From: Mycobacterium sp. IS-1264
GTDB taxonomy: Bacteria; Actinomycetota; Actinomycetes; Mycobacteriales; Mycobacteriaceae
DNA: 64,000 bases
Assembly: GCF_001954195.1 (NCBI RefSeq)
Contig: NZ_MBES01000067.1
Span: 124,001 to 188,000 of the forward strand
Direction of reading: 5' to 3'
Shown: one piece after another, positions 50,830 through 59,845 of the stretch
Layout: every line of letters starts with the position of its first letter
Numbering within the stretch: position 1 is the first letter of the stretch
Made by a program: the position numbers and the translations under genes
The notes under the pieces: model-generated
What the model saw: only the letters and a program-made list of their open reading frames with translations
What the model was told of the DNA's origin: nothing
The model's database searches: none

Positions 50830-51857
50830 CTGACGGACTTCCCGGCGCAGTGCAGGTCGTTGCAGGCCTCGATGACCCGCTCGGTCATCGCGGCTTCGGC
50901 CTTCTTTAGGTAGCTGCGCGGGTCGTAGACCTTCTTGCTGCCCACTTCGCCGTCGACCTTGAGGACGCCGTCGTAGTTGGTGAACATGTGCCCGGCAATC
51001 GGGCGGGTGAACGCGTACTGGGTGTCGGTGTCGACGTTCATCTTCACCACGCCGTAGCGCAGCGCCTCCTCGATCTCGGACTTCTCCGAGCCCGAGCCGC
51101 CGTGGAAGACGAAGTCGAACGGCTTGGCGTCCTCGGCTAACCCGAGCTTGGCCGCCGCCACCTTCTGCCCCTGGGCCAGGATGTCGGGGCGGAGCTTCAC
51201 ATTGCCCGGCTTGTACACGCCGTGCACGTTGCCGAAGGTCGCGGCCAGCAGGTACTTGCCGTGCTCGCCGTGGCCCAGCGCGTCGATGGTCTTCTCGAAG
51301 TCGTCCGGGGTGGTGTAGAGCTTGTCGTTGATCTCGTTGGCCACACCGTCCTCTTCGCCGCCCACCACGCCGATCTCGATCTCGAGGATGATCTTGGCGG
51401 CCGCGGCCTCTTTGAGCAGCCCCTGCGCGATTTCCAGGTTCTCGTTGATCGGCACCGCGGAGCCGTCCCACATGTGTGACTGGAAGAGCGGGTCCTTGCC
51501 GGCGGCCACCCGCTTGGCCGAGATCGCCAGCAGCGGCCGCACGTACGTGTCCAGCTTGTCCTTCGGGCAGTGATCGGTGTGCAACGCGACATTGATCGGG
51601 TATTTGGCAGCGATGCTGCGAGTGAACTTGGCCAGCGCCACCGCGCCGCTGACCATGTCTTTCACCCCGAGCCCCGACGCGAACTCCGCGCCTCCGGTAG
51701 AGAACTGGATTATGCCGTCACTGCCCGCGTCGGCGAAGCCTTTGATGGCGGCATTGACGGTCTCCGAGGAGGTGCAGTTGATGGCCGGGAACGCGTACGA
51801 GTTCTCCTTGGCACGGCCCAGCATTTCGGCGTAGACCTCGGGCGTTGCGATAGGCAT
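50826..51857 (-). CDS. fba: Class II fructose-bisphosphate aldolase
   Basis: Zinc-dependent aldolase of glycolysis and gluconeogenesis, 343 aa. It has NVALHTDHCPKDKLD (zinc His and catalytic Asp), EIEIGVVGGEEDGV, ATFGNVHGVYKPGNVKLRP (zinc His) and FVFHGGSGSEKSEIEEAL (zinc His and phosphate loop), with VVKMNVDTDTQYAFTRP. ATG 51857; the longer frame upstream is not coding. Essential in M. tuberculosis, which uses the class II enzyme. Divergent from the DedA gene. Confidence 0.97.
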   Translation of the reverse strand: MPIATPEVYAEMLGRAKENSYAFPAINCTSSETVNAAIKGFADAGSDGIIQFSTGGAEFASGLGVKDMVSGAVALAKFTRSIAAKYPINVALHTDHCPKDKLDTYVRPLLAISAKRVAAGKDPLFQSHMWDGSAVPINENLEIAQGLLKEAAAAKIILEIEIGVVGGEEDGVANEINDKLYTTPDDFEKTIDALGHGEHGKYLLAATFGNVHGVYKPGNVKLRPDILAQGQKVAAAKLGLAEDAKPFDFVFHGGSGSEKSEIEEALRYGVVKMNVDTDTQYAFTRPIAGHMFTNYDGVLKVDGEVGSKKVYDPRSYLKKAEAAMTERVIEACNDLHCAGKSVS

Positions 51858-51930
51858 GCGGTAAGTATCGCAACCACGCGTCGGGCGTTGTTTCCCGGCC
51901 CGCAAGGCAACGACGGTATGTTGAACCACC

Positions 51931-52647
51931 ATGCGCACCGCCGTCACGGCCCTGCCGGACATCCTCGACCCGATGTACTGGCTGGGCGCCAACGGCGTCT
52001 TCGGGTCCGCGGTGCTGCCCGGGATCCTGATCATCGTCTTCATCGAGACCGGATTGCTGTTCCCGCTGCTGCCCGGGGAATCGCTGTTGTTCACCGGTGG
52101 GCTGCTCGCCGCGCACCCGAACCCGCCTGCCAGCATCTGGGTGCTGGCGCCCGCGGTCGCGCTGGTCGCGATCCTGGGCGATCAATGCGGGTATTTCATC
52201 GGGCGGCGGATCGGGCCGGCGCTGTTCAAGAAGGAAGACTCCCGGTTCTTCAAGAAGCATTACGTGACGGAGTCGCACGCATTCTTCGAGAAGTACGGGC
52301 CGTGGGCGATCATCCTGGCCCGCTTCGCGCCGTTCGTGCGGACCTTCGTGCCGGTGGTCGCCGGGGTGTCGTACATGCGCTACCCGGTGTTCCTCGGGTT
52401 CGACATCGTCGGCGGCATCGCCTGGGGCGGCGGCGCGACGCTGGCGGGCTACTTCCTGGGAACGGTGCCGTTCGTCCACCAGAACCTGGAAAAGATCATC
52501 CTCGCCATCCTGTTCGTGTCGCTGATGCCGGCATTCATCGCCGCGTGGCGCGGCTACCGGGGGCGCCGCCGCGCCGGAAAGCAGCCCGCGGCCGAGCAGG
52601 AACCCGAGTCAGACCCGACTCCGCCGGTACGCAACGAAAGCGTCTAG
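51931..52647 (+). CDS. DedA/VTT-family membrane protein (Rv0364-like)
   Basis: A 238-aa polytopic membrane protein. It has ETGLLFPLLPGESLLFTGGLLAA, the G-rich LGDQCGYFIGRRIGPALF, and FVRTFVPVVAGVSYMRYPVFLGFDIVGGIAWGGGATLAGYFLG, the re-entrant R-T-F-x-P-x-x-A-G motif of DedA/VTT proteins, which flip undecaprenyl phosphate or phospholipids. The tail is basic, then acidic. The 3' end overlaps the convergent acetoacetyl-CoA synthetase gene by 39 bp. Confidence 0.9.
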   Translation: MRTAVTALPDILDPMYWLGANGVFGSAVLPGILIIVFIETGLLFPLLPGESLLFTGGLLAAHPNPPASIWVLAPAVALVAILGDQCGYFIGRRIGPALFKKEDSRFFKKHYVTESHAFFEKYGPWAIILARFAPFVRTFVPVVAGVSYMRYPVFLGFDIVGGIAWGGGATLAGYFLGTVPFVHQNLEKIILAILFVSLMPAFIAAWRGYRGRRRAGKQPAAEQEPESDPTPPVRNESV

Positions 52648-54558
52648 CAGTTCCGGCCTGTCGACCGAACTGCGCTGCACGGCCTCACCTGGTGCCGCCC
52701 CGAGCAGGATCCGTTTGATCGGGATTTCCAAGCGTTTGCCGGTCAACGTCCGCGGGATACCGGCAACCGCGAGGACGGCATCCGGCACGTGCCGCGGTGA
52801 GGCGTGCCGACGGATCTCGCCGACGATGCGCGACTTCAACTCCTCGTCGAGTTCGACACCGTCCGTCAGCTCCACGAACAGCGGCATCCAATAGCCGCCG
52901 TCGTCCTGCTCGACGCCGACCACCAGGCAGTCGCGCACCTCGGGCAGGCCCTCCACCGCGCTGTAGATCTCGGTGCTGCCCATCCGGACACCCAACCGAT
53001 TGAGCGTGGCATCCGAACGGCCATGCACCACAACCGATTCCCGGTCGGTGATGGTGATCCAGTCGCCGTGACACCACACGCCCGGGTACTTGTCGAAGTA
53101 CGCGGCGCGGTAACGGCTGCCGTCGTCGTCGTTCCAGAAACAGACGGGCATCGACGGCATCGGTTGCGTGAGCACGAGTTCGCCCTCTTCGCCGATCACC
53201 GGATGTCCGTCGGCCGACCAGGATTCGACGGCCGCGCCCAGGCAAATGCACGACAGCTCGCCGGCTACCACCGGCAGAATCGGGCAACCGCCGAGGAACG
53301 CCGTGCACACGTCGGTGCCACCGCTCATCGAGATCACCGGAACGCACCGGCCGAGTCCCTCTTGTACCCAACGGAATCCGGACGCCGGCAGCGGTGAACC
53401 CGTCGAACCCACCGCGCGCAGGGCGTCCAGCGGATACGACGCACCGGGCTTCAGCCTTTCCTTGGCGCAGGCCAACAGGTAGCCGGCCCCGGTGCCGAGG
53501 AACGTGACACCGGCCTGGGCGGCGACCCGCCAGAGGCCGTCGGTCGTCGGATGGGTCGGGCTGCCGTCGTAGAGCACGATGGTTGTGTCGACCAGCAGAC
53601 CGGACAGCTGAATGTTCCACATCGCCCAGCTGGTCGACGAGTACCACAGGTACCGGTCGCCGGGGTGCAGGTCCAGCTGCAGGCTCAGATATTTCAGGTG
53701 CTCGAGCAGCACGCCGCCGTGGCCGTGCACGATGCCCTTCGGCTTGCCGGTTGTGCCCGACGAGAACAGCACCCACAGCGGGTGCGCGAACGGGACCGCC
53801 GTGGTCTCCAGGGCGGCTTCCGCCCGGACGGCCGCGCCCCACGGCGTCACGCCGTCGGGGTCCACGTCGAGCCCGAGCCGCGGCACCACCACGGTGACCC
53901 GCAGGGTCGGCAGAGCCCGCCGGATCATGGTCAGCTCGTCGCGGCGATCGATGCGCTTGCCGTGGTAGCGCGAGCCGTCGCTGGCCACCAGCACGGCCGG
54001 CTCCAGTTGGCCCAGCCTGGCGACGACACCGTCGACGGCCAGGTCCTGATTGCACACCGCCCAGATCGCGCCCACGCTGGCCGCGGCGAGGGCGGCGACG
54101 ACGGCTTCGGCGACGTTGGGCAGATACCCGACGACGGCGTCGCCGGCCCCGACGCCCAGGCCCTTCAGGTAGGCCGCGAACGACGCCGTCTCCCGCTCCA
54201 GCCGGGCCCACGACCACTCGCTCGAGCCGTCCTCGCCGACGACGATCAGGGCGGGTCGCTCGGCGGTGGCGTGCCGGAATACCTCGGCGGCGTAGTTGAG
54301 CGTGGCGCCCGGAAACCACTCGGTGCCCGGCATGGCACGGTTGCCCAGCACCGAGCGGGGTGGGCTGGCCGCCTGGACGTCGAAATAGGTGAAGACCGCG
54401 TCCCAGAACCATTCGATGTCGGCCACCGACTTGGCCCACAGCGCGTGGTAGTCCGCGAATTCGCCGCGTCCGGTCTCGGCGAGCCAGCGCAGGAAACGGG
54501 TGAGGTTGGCTTGCGCCAGCGTTGCCTGGTCGGGGATCCAGTCGCCGGGTTCGGTCAT
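52609..54558 (-). CDS. Acetoacetyl-CoA synthetase
   Basis: Acyl-adenylating enzyme of 649 aa. N-terminal ACAS_N (ADYHALWAKSVADIEWFWDAVFTYFDVQ) is followed by the AMP-binding P-loop VLFSSGTTGKPKGIVHGHGGVLLEHLKYLSLQLDLHPGDRYLWYSSTSWAMWNIQLSGLL, ISMSGGTDVCTAF, YPGVWCHGDWITITDRESVVVHGRSDATLNRLGVRMGSTEIY, and the catalytic Lys near LTGKRLEIPIKRIL. The STSWAMW and TDVC segments match acetoacetate-CoA ligases. ATG 54558 overlaps the stop of the GH76 gene. Role: use of acetoacetate or ketone bodies as carbon. Confidence 0.92.
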   Translation of the reverse strand: MTEPGDWIPDQATLAQANLTRFLRWLAETGRGEFADYHALWAKSVADIEWFWDAVFTYFDVQAASPPRSVLGNRAMPGTEWFPGATLNYAAEVFRHATAERPALIVVGEDGSSEWSWARLERETASFAAYLKGLGVGAGDAVVGYLPNVAEAVVAALAAASVGAIWAVCNQDLAVDGVVARLGQLEPAVLVASDGSRYHGKRIDRRDELTMIRRALPTLRVTVVVPRLGLDVDPDGVTPWGAAVRAEAALETTAVPFAHPLWVLFSSGTTGKPKGIVHGHGGVLLEHLKYLSLQLDLHPGDRYLWYSSTSWAMWNIQLSGLLVDTTIVLYDGSPTHPTTDGLWRVAAQAGVTFLGTGAGYLLACAKERLKPGASYPLDALRAVGSTGSPLPASGFRWVQEGLGRCVPVISMSGGTDVCTAFLGGCPILPVVAGELSCICLGAAVESWSADGHPVIGEEGELVLTQPMPSMPVCFWNDDDGSRYRAAYFDKYPGVWCHGDWITITDRESVVVHGRSDATLNRLGVRMGSTEIYSAVEGLPEVRDCLVVGVEQDDGGYWMPLFVELTDGVELDEELKSRIVGEIRRHASPRHVPDAVLAVAGIPRTLTGKRLEIPIKRILLGAAPGEAVQRSSVDRPELLDAFVAYRRSRV

Positions 54559-55697
54559 GTCGCGCCGGACGCCGTCACGGCGGTGACGTTACAGGCGGCC
54601 TCCATCAGCATCCACCCGGACAACTGCACAGACAGGTCGCGCTCGGCAACTTCGGATTCCATCACCGCGCCCGCGACGAATTGCGCCGCGTGGCCGCCGG
54701 CGGTGGGCAATTGCGCGTCGCGGTCCCAGAACGGCCCGAAGACCGGCAGCCCGTTCACCGTTTGCCGGTAGTCCCATGCGGATTTCGCGCTGGCCAGCAC
54801 CAATGCGCGTGCGGTGTCGCGGGCCACCGCGTCGTCGGCGGAGTCGCCCGGCAGCGCGGTGGCCACCAGCGCGAGGTAGCGGGCGGTGATGCCGGCGAAC
54901 AGTCCGCCGTCCCCGCCGCCGGCGCCCTTGAGCACCCCCGACGTCGCCATGTGCTCGTCGACGGCCGCGACCAGGCGGTGCACCCGCGCCTGGTGCCGGG
55001 CCCTGGCTTCCGCGCCGGTACGCGACGCCAGCTCGGTTTCCAGCCCGAGCACCACGCCCTGGCAGTAGGTGTACTGCGCGCGTACCAGCGACCCGGCCTT
55101 AATGCCGTCGAACACCAGGTGCGTCTCCGGGTCGATCAGTGTGGTGTCGATCCAGTCGCCCATCTGCTCGGCACGTTTCAGGACGTCGGGATGGCTGTCG
55201 GAGTAGCGGGCCAGGAAGAGCCCCGCCGGTCCATTGGCGGGCGCGTTGAAGAATTGGTCTTGCTTGCGCCATGGGATGCCACCGCCGTCCTCGGGCACCC
55301 ACGCCGTGACGAACTGGTTGGCCAGCTTGGGCAACGCGAGGTGGCGTTCGACGCCCGCGATCCGCGCCGCCCGTTCCAGCGCCAGCGCCAGCCACGCCAT
55401 GTCGTCGTAATAGCTGTTGGTCCAGCGAAAGTTGTTGCGCAGCCGGTGTGAGCGCACCTGGCGGTTGATCTCGGTGCGCCGCTGTGGCCGCGGATCCCGC
55501 AGCTGCGCATCGACGAGGCAATCCAGCAGATGCGCCTGCCACCAGTAGTGCCAGGTGCCGAACAAGCGGTCCTTGCGGGTCGACGGCCAGGCGACGACTC
55601 CGAGCTGGGTGCCCGGCAACGCCCACAGCCGTTTCAGGTGTCGTTGTGCGATCGCGGCTTCGGAGCTGGCCGCCCGGTTCGCCCATAGCTGGTCCAT
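54555..55697 (-). CDS. GH76-family alpha-1,6-mannanase-like hydrolase (Rv0365c-like)
   Basis: A 380-aa (alpha/alpha)6-barrel glycoside hydrolase. FGTWHYWWQAHLLDCLVDAQ and RWTNSYYDDMAWLALALERAARI hold the paired Asp (YYDDMAW) of the GH76 active site, with QFFNAPANGPAGLFLARY and KAGSLVRAQYTYCQGVVLGLETELASRTG further on. There is no signal peptide, so it acts inside the cell, unlike exported fungal members; an intracellular mannoside or lipoglycan substrate is likely. It is coupled to the acetoacetyl-CoA synthetase by ATGA overlap. Confidence 0.9.
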   Translation of the reverse strand: MDQLWANRAASSEAAIAQRHLKRLWALPGTQLGVVAWPSTRKDRLFGTWHYWWQAHLLDCLVDAQLRDPRPQRRTEINRQVRSHRLRNNFRWTNSYYDDMAWLALALERAARIAGVERHLALPKLANQFVTAWVPEDGGGIPWRKQDQFFNAPANGPAGLFLARYSDSHPDVLKRAEQMGDWIDTTLIDPETHLVFDGIKAGSLVRAQYTYCQGVVLGLETELASRTGAEARARHQARVHRLVAAVDEHMATSGVLKGAGGGDGGLFAGITARYLALVATALPGDSADDAVARDTARALVLASAKSAWDYRQTVNGLPVFGPFWDRDAQLPTAGGHAAQFVAGAVMESEVAERDLSVQLSGWMLMEAACNVTAVTASGAT

Positions 55698-55732
55698 ACC
55701 GTCCGATCCTGCCTCAAGCCGCGCCCGCCTCG

Positions 55733-55811
55733 TCGAGTGTGCGCTGACGGCTTGGAGTGTGCGTACACGGCGGCGACACGCCGACAAATTCCGCCCTCAG
55801 TGCACACTCGA
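55733..55811. repeat. TCGAGTGTGC...GCACACTCGA repeat, copy C (inverted, longer)
   Basis: A 79-bp element in the opposite direction to copies A and B. Read on the minus strand it has TCGAGTGTGC, a longer middle, then GCACACTC-CAAGCCGTCA-GCACACTCGA; the twin right boxes and the AAGCC spacer are shared with A and B. It lies between the GH76 start and the MFS stop, so it may end MFS transcripts. Confidence 0.72.
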
Positions 55812-55820
55812 TGCGGGAGA

Positions 55821-57701
55821 TCAGATGCGCCCAGGAACACCCACTAGCTTGCCACCTACGAATTCGCAGTCGGGGGCGTTGGCCAGTTGGTTGAGGGAAC
55901 CCGGCCGGTAGTGCACGGCTTGTGGTTTTGTGTGGGCGACGCAGTTCCAGACAACCCCGGTGTTCGATCGCGATCCTGGCGATGTCGCGGCCATCATGGC
56001 GATGGCAATCAGCGCAATGCCCAGTGCGGCCCCAAGCAGCTTGGCGTCCAATCTGATTGGACTGCGCGGACCGGGGCGAGATTCCGGCGGCGGGTCCGCG
56101 CTCAGGTGGCTCAATTGTGCTGACAGGTAGCGGTTTTCGGCTTCCAGCCGCCCGATCTTCCGTTCGAGATCGGCGATGATCCCGACCGTGACTCGTTCGG
56201 TACCGTCGCCGGTGTCGCGGTCGTGGGGTTCGGTCACGGGTTCGCGACGCAACAGCAGCACAGTAATCACCGCGCCAGCCAGGAACAGCCCGCAACTGAC
56301 GCCGAACGCGACGGTGTAGCCGTGTACTGCGGCGGCGGGTCGCAGAGCGGGGCTCGGCGGCCGATGGCTGGTCATGTAGCGGGTCATCGCCGACGCGAAA
56401 ATTGTTGACAGAGCTGCAGTTCCAATGGCACCGCCGATCTGCTGGCTGGTGTTCACCATCGCCGACGCGACCCCGGCATCGGGTCCGGCGACACCTGCTG
56501 TCGCCGTGGCGATCGCCGGTGCGAACGTCAACCCCATGCCTACTCCCAGGGCCAGAAGCGGGCCAAACACGTTGCCCGCGTAGGTGGAATGGACGTCGAG
56601 GTGGGCCAGCCAGAACATGCCGCCGGCGGCGATCAGCATCCCGGGCGGAATCACCCGACGGGGACCCAGCCTCGGAATCAATCGCGCGTTGGCCAGACCG
56701 GCCGCCACCGCGATACCACCGGCCAGCGGCAGGAATGCCACGCCGGTCTTCAGCGGGCTGTAGCCGAGGTTTTGCTGGGCATAGTAGGTCAGGAACAAGA
56801 AGGCGCTGAACATGCTGCAAAAGGCGATCATGATGGCCAGGTATGCGCCAATGCGGTTGCGGTCCATGACAATCCGCAGCGGCAGCAGCGGGGCGTCGGC
56901 CCGCGCCTCGATCACCGCGAAGGCGGCCAGCAGCAGGCCGCTGCCGATGAACATCACGACGGTCAGCGGCGCGCTCCAGCTGTGTGTTTCGGCGTTGGAC
57001 AGGCCGTAAACCAGACAGAACAAGCCCCCGGAAGCGGTGATGACGCCGAGCCAGTCGAGCCGGGCCAGGCTGCCGCGGTGATCTTTCGCCGCCACCAACG
57101 CCAGCACCCCCGCGGCGGCGCCCACCGCGAAAACCAAGTTCACGTACAGACACCACCGCCACGACAGCCACTCGGTGAGCGCGCCGCCGAGCAACAGACC
57201 CACGACGGCGCCGCCGCCGGCGATCGCGCCGTACACGGCGAACGCCTTGCCGCGCTCTTTGGTGTCGGTGAAGACGACGTTGAGGGTGGACAGGGCCGCC
57301 GGGGCCAGCACCGCCGCGAAGGCGCCTTGGAATGCGCGCGCGCCGGCCAGCACCGCGAAACTGGCCGCCGCGCCGCCGACCGCAGATGCGGCGGCGAATC
57401 CGGCCAGGCCGATCAGCAACGTCCGGCGGCGCCCGAAGATGTCCGAGAGCCGTCCGCCCAGTAGCAACAGGCTGCCGAACGCCAGCGAATAGGCGGTGAT
57501 GATCCATTGCCGGCTTTCGACGCCGAAATGCAGGGACGCCTGCGCCGAGGGCAACGCGATGTTGACGATTGTGGTGTCCAGCACCACCATCAACTGGGCG
57601 ATGCCGATGACCGCCAGGACCAGCCATGGGTGCTGTCCGCGCGGCCGCTGCTCACGGCCAGCGGCGCTGCCGGGAATGTCGGTTTGGGTGCTCACTGCCA
57701 T
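55821..57701 (-). CDS. EmrB/QacA-type MFS exporter with C-terminal extension
   Basis: A DHA2-family drug:H+ antiporter-like protein of 626 aa, predicted 14 helices. It has VVLDTTIVNIALPSAQASL (motif D1), GGRLSDIFGRRRTLLIG (motif A), and AIAGGGAVVGLLLGGALTEWLSWRWCLYVN (motif C). After about residue 500 it adds a charged coiled-coil (VTVGIIADLERKIGRLEAENRYLSAQLSHL), one more helix (LLGAALGIALIAIAMMAA) and an exported tail with two Cys (VWNCVAHTKPQA; APDCEFVGG). Usual members stop near 480-520 aa. No TetR gene is adjacent. Confidence 0.9.
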   Translation of the reverse strand: MAVSTQTDIPGSAAGREQRPRGQHPWLVLAVIGIAQLMVVLDTTIVNIALPSAQASLHFGVESRQWIITAYSLAFGSLLLLGGRLSDIFGRRRTLLIGLAGFAAASAVGGAAASFAVLAGARAFQGAFAAVLAPAALSTLNVVFTDTKERGKAFAVYGAIAGGGAVVGLLLGGALTEWLSWRWCLYVNLVFAVGAAAGVLALVAAKDHRGSLARLDWLGVITASGGLFCLVYGLSNAETHSWSAPLTVVMFIGSGLLLAAFAVIEARADAPLLPLRIVMDRNRIGAYLAIMIAFCSMFSAFLFLTYYAQQNLGYSPLKTGVAFLPLAGGIAVAAGLANARLIPRLGPRRVIPPGMLIAAGGMFWLAHLDVHSTYAGNVFGPLLALGVGMGLTFAPAIATATAGVAGPDAGVASAMVNTSQQIGGAIGTAALSTIFASAMTRYMTSHRPPSPALRPAAAVHGYTVAFGVSCGLFLAGAVITVLLLRREPVTEPHDRDTGDGTERVTVGIIADLERKIGRLEAENRYLSAQLSHLSADPPPESRPGPRSPIRLDAKLLGAALGIALIAIAMMAATSPGSRSNTGVVWNCVAHTKPQAVHYRPGSLNQLANAPDCEFVGGKLVGVPGRI

Positions 57702-57746
57702 GAAGTTCTGGTACCCGCTGAGGCGCGATCGAAAGCCGCGGCGCCG

Positions 57747-58391
57747 TTACCAGGCGCGGCTCAGGTCCGCGTGCTGCCGGATCCACGCGTGCATCGCGAT
57801 CCCGGCGGCTACGCCGGCGTTTATGCTGCGCGTCGAGCCGAACTGGGCGATGGACACCGTGATCGCCGCACCGGTCCGGGTGTCGCCGGTGATGCCGGGC
57901 CCCTCCTGGCCGAATACCAGCAGGCACTCGCGCGGCAGCGCCGTCTCCTCCAGGCGCGCCGCGCCGGGAACGTTGTCCACCGCGACGACGGTCAGACCCG
58001 CGTCGGCGGCGAAGTCCAGCAGTTCGGCGGTGCTGTCGTGATGGCACAGCCGCTGGTAACGATCGGTCACCATGGCGCCGCGGCGATTCCAGCGCCGCCG
58101 CCCGACGATGTGCACCGTGTGCACGGCGAATGCGTTGGCCGTGCGCACCACCGAGCCGATGTTGGCGTCGTGGCCGAAGTTCTCGATCGCCACGTGCAGC
58201 GGCTGGCGGCGCGTATCGATGTCGGCGATGATCGCTTCCCGCGTCCAGTAGCGGTAGGCATCGACGACGTTGCGTGTATCGCCGTCGCGCAACAGGTTTG
58301 GGTCATAGCGCGGGTCGTCGGGAAAATCGCCCTCCCAGGACCCGACGCCCCCGGCCGGTACGCCCCATTCGGTCGGTCCGGGTCCGGTCAT
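57747..58391 (-). CDS. SpoU/TrmH-family RNA 2'-O-methyltransferase (Rv0380c-like)
   Basis: A 214-aa SPOUT methyltransferase. It has VAIENFGHDANIGSVVRTANAFAVHTVHIVGRRRWNRRGAMVTDRYQ (motif 1, Asn/Arg), LLVFGQEGPGI (motif 2) and VSIAQFGSTRSINAGVAAGIAMHAWIRQ (motif 3, the knot). ATG 58391 overlaps the stop of the lipoprotein gene; the longer open frame upstream is a shadow. The RNA target is unknown, either tRNA or rRNA. Confidence 0.92.
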   Translation of the reverse strand: MTGPGPTEWGVPAGGVGSWEGDFPDDPRYDPNLLRDGDTRNVVDAYRYWTREAIIADIDTRRQPLHVAIENFGHDANIGSVVRTANAFAVHTVHIVGRRRWNRRGAMVTDRYQRLCHHDSTAELLDFAADAGLTVVAVDNVPGAARLEETALPRECLLVFGQEGPGITGDTRTGAAITVSIAQFGSTRSINAGVAAGIAMHAWIRQHADLSRAW

Positions 58392-59293
58392 TTCTGTGTC
58401 CACACCCCGGCGTGGGTGCCGTCGACCGCGACGGTCGCGTAGAGCAGCGCCTCGTTGATCTCGCCCTGGGTGCACAGCGACGCGTTGACGTGCACCGCGT
58501 CCAGCGACGCGTCGGGAAGGATCAGCACCGACGACCCGTACGCCGCGCAGGCCGGATTCAATCCCGGCCCGGGCAGAGTCGGCGAGGAGAGCAACATCAA
58601 CGGACCGCCGCGCTTGGCCGAGTCGTCTCGATACCGGGCCGCGACGGAGTCGGCTTCCAGCCCCAGCAGCATGTAGCCGTTGCCGCTGAACGCCCCCGCA
58701 TCGCCCAACTGCGCCTTGGTGACCGGGGTTCCGTCGGCGCGCCACGCCGATAGGCTGGTGGTCTTGACGACCAGGCCGGTGTCGTTGGCGTTGGTCGGCA
58801 TCATCCCCACCGGAAAGGCCGCCGGATAGGCCGCCGATGTGTTCGGGATCCGGTCCCGCGGCGAATAGCTGTAGATCCCGCGGACCTGACTGTGATCCTT
58901 GAGCGGGCCGAGGCACACCGTGCCGGTCAGCCGGTCGGCGGGCGCCGACAACGGAGATCCGAGGTCGTGCACGGTGGTCGCCGCGGCGTCGCAACTGCCG
59001 AGCCCGGACGCCTCGATGGGATGCGCCAACGCGCCGTACAGCCCGAAGCGGATGTCCTCGGCCTTGGCGTGCGGCGCGTGTGGGTCCTTGGACGCCACGG
59101 CGGCCGAGACGTCGACCAGCACGTAGTCGCCGTCCCAGCGCAGGTTCGACACTGACGTGTTCCAGCCGAGCAGCGCCAGCGATTCGCCGAGCCGCGCGCC
59201 CAGGGCGCCGTACGGGTTGACGGGATGGGCGGACCCCGAGCAGCCGAGCAGGCAAACCGCCAGACAGGCGAACACCGTGATGAAGCTGCGCAT
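58388..59293 (-). CDS. Lipoprotein of unknown function (Rv0381c-like)
   Basis: A 301-aa lipoprotein with a short signal peptide and lipobox VCLLGC (Cys about residue 18). The mature part is a beta-rich domain with paired cysteines (GSCDAAA, GTVCLGP, NPACAAY, ASLCTQG). No catalytic motif is recognised. It is coupled to the downstream RNA methyltransferase by ATGA overlap and begins 12 nt after pyrE, so pyrE-lipoprotein-methyltransferase are probably co-transcribed. Confidence 0.84.
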   Translation of the reverse strand: MRSFITVFACLAVCLLGCSGSAHPVNPYGALGARLGESLALLGWNTSVSNLRWDGDYVLVDVSAAVASKDPHAPHAKAEDIRFGLYGALAHPIEASGLGSCDAAATTVHDLGSPLSAPADRLTGTVCLGPLKDHSQVRGIYSYSPRDRIPNTSAAYPAAFPVGMMPTNANDTGLVVKTTSLSAWRADGTPVTKAQLGDAGAFSGNGYMLLGLEADSVAARYRDDSAKRGGPLMLLSSPTLPGPGLNPACAAYGSSVLILPDASLDAVHVNASLCTQGEINEALLYATVAVDGTHAGVWTQK

Positions 59294-59305
59294 ACGGCCC
59301 GCGGC

Positions 59306-59845
59306 CTACCCCAGCCCCAGGTCGGCGAGGCCCAGCACGCTGCGGTACGACAGGCCCTCGGCCTCGATGGCCTCGGCGGCGCCGGTGGCGCGGTCCACCA
59401 CGGTGGCCACGCCTATGACGTCGCCGCCCGCGTCCTGCACGGCGCGCACGGCTGTCAGCGCCGACGCGCCGGTGGTGCTGGTGTCCTCGACCACCAGCAC
59501 GCGCTGGCCGGCGACCTCCGACCCCTCGATAAGGCGTTGCAGGCCATGGGTTTTCGCCGACTTGCGCACGACGAACGCGTCGATCGGCCGGCCCGGCGCA
59601 TGCATGATGGCCGTCGCCACCGGGTCGGCGCCCAGTGTCAGGCCGCCGACGACCGCGTAGTCCCAGTCGTGGGTGAGCTCGCGCATCAGCCTGCCGATCA
59701 GTGCGGAGGCCCGGTGGTGCAGGGTGGCGCGGCGCAGGTCGACGTAGTAGTCGGCCTCCTTGCCCGACGACAGCGTCACCCGTCCGTGCACCACCGACAG
59801 CCGTCGCACGAGCTCCGCCAGCTCCGCGCGATCAGGTTCGCCCAC
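59306..59845 (-). CDS. pyrE: Orotate phosphoribosyltransferase PyrE
   Basis: Pyrimidine enzyme converting orotate and PRPP to OMP. It is 179 aa, equal to the M. tuberculosis protein. It has VTLSSGKEADYYVDLRRATL, VGGLTLGADPVATAI, DAFVVRKSAKTHGLQRLIEG and the PRPP loop VLVVEDTSTTGASALTAVRAV. Its start overlaps the SDR stop by 14 nt. Confidence 0.96.
   Translation of the reverse strand: MGEPDRAELAELVRRLSVVHGRVTLSSGKEADYYVDLRRATLHHRASALIGRLMRELTHDWDYAVVGGLTLGADPVATAIMHAPGRPIDAFVVRKSAKTHGLQRLIEGSEVAGQRVLVVEDTSTTGASALTAVRAVQDAGGDVIGVATVVDRATGAAEAIEAEGLSYRSVLGLADLGLG

Noticed and set aside
57747-59255. 502-aa SPOUT fusion protein
   Set aside because: The N-terminal 290 residues are a shadow of the lipoprotein gene; the methyltransferase starts at ATG 58391.
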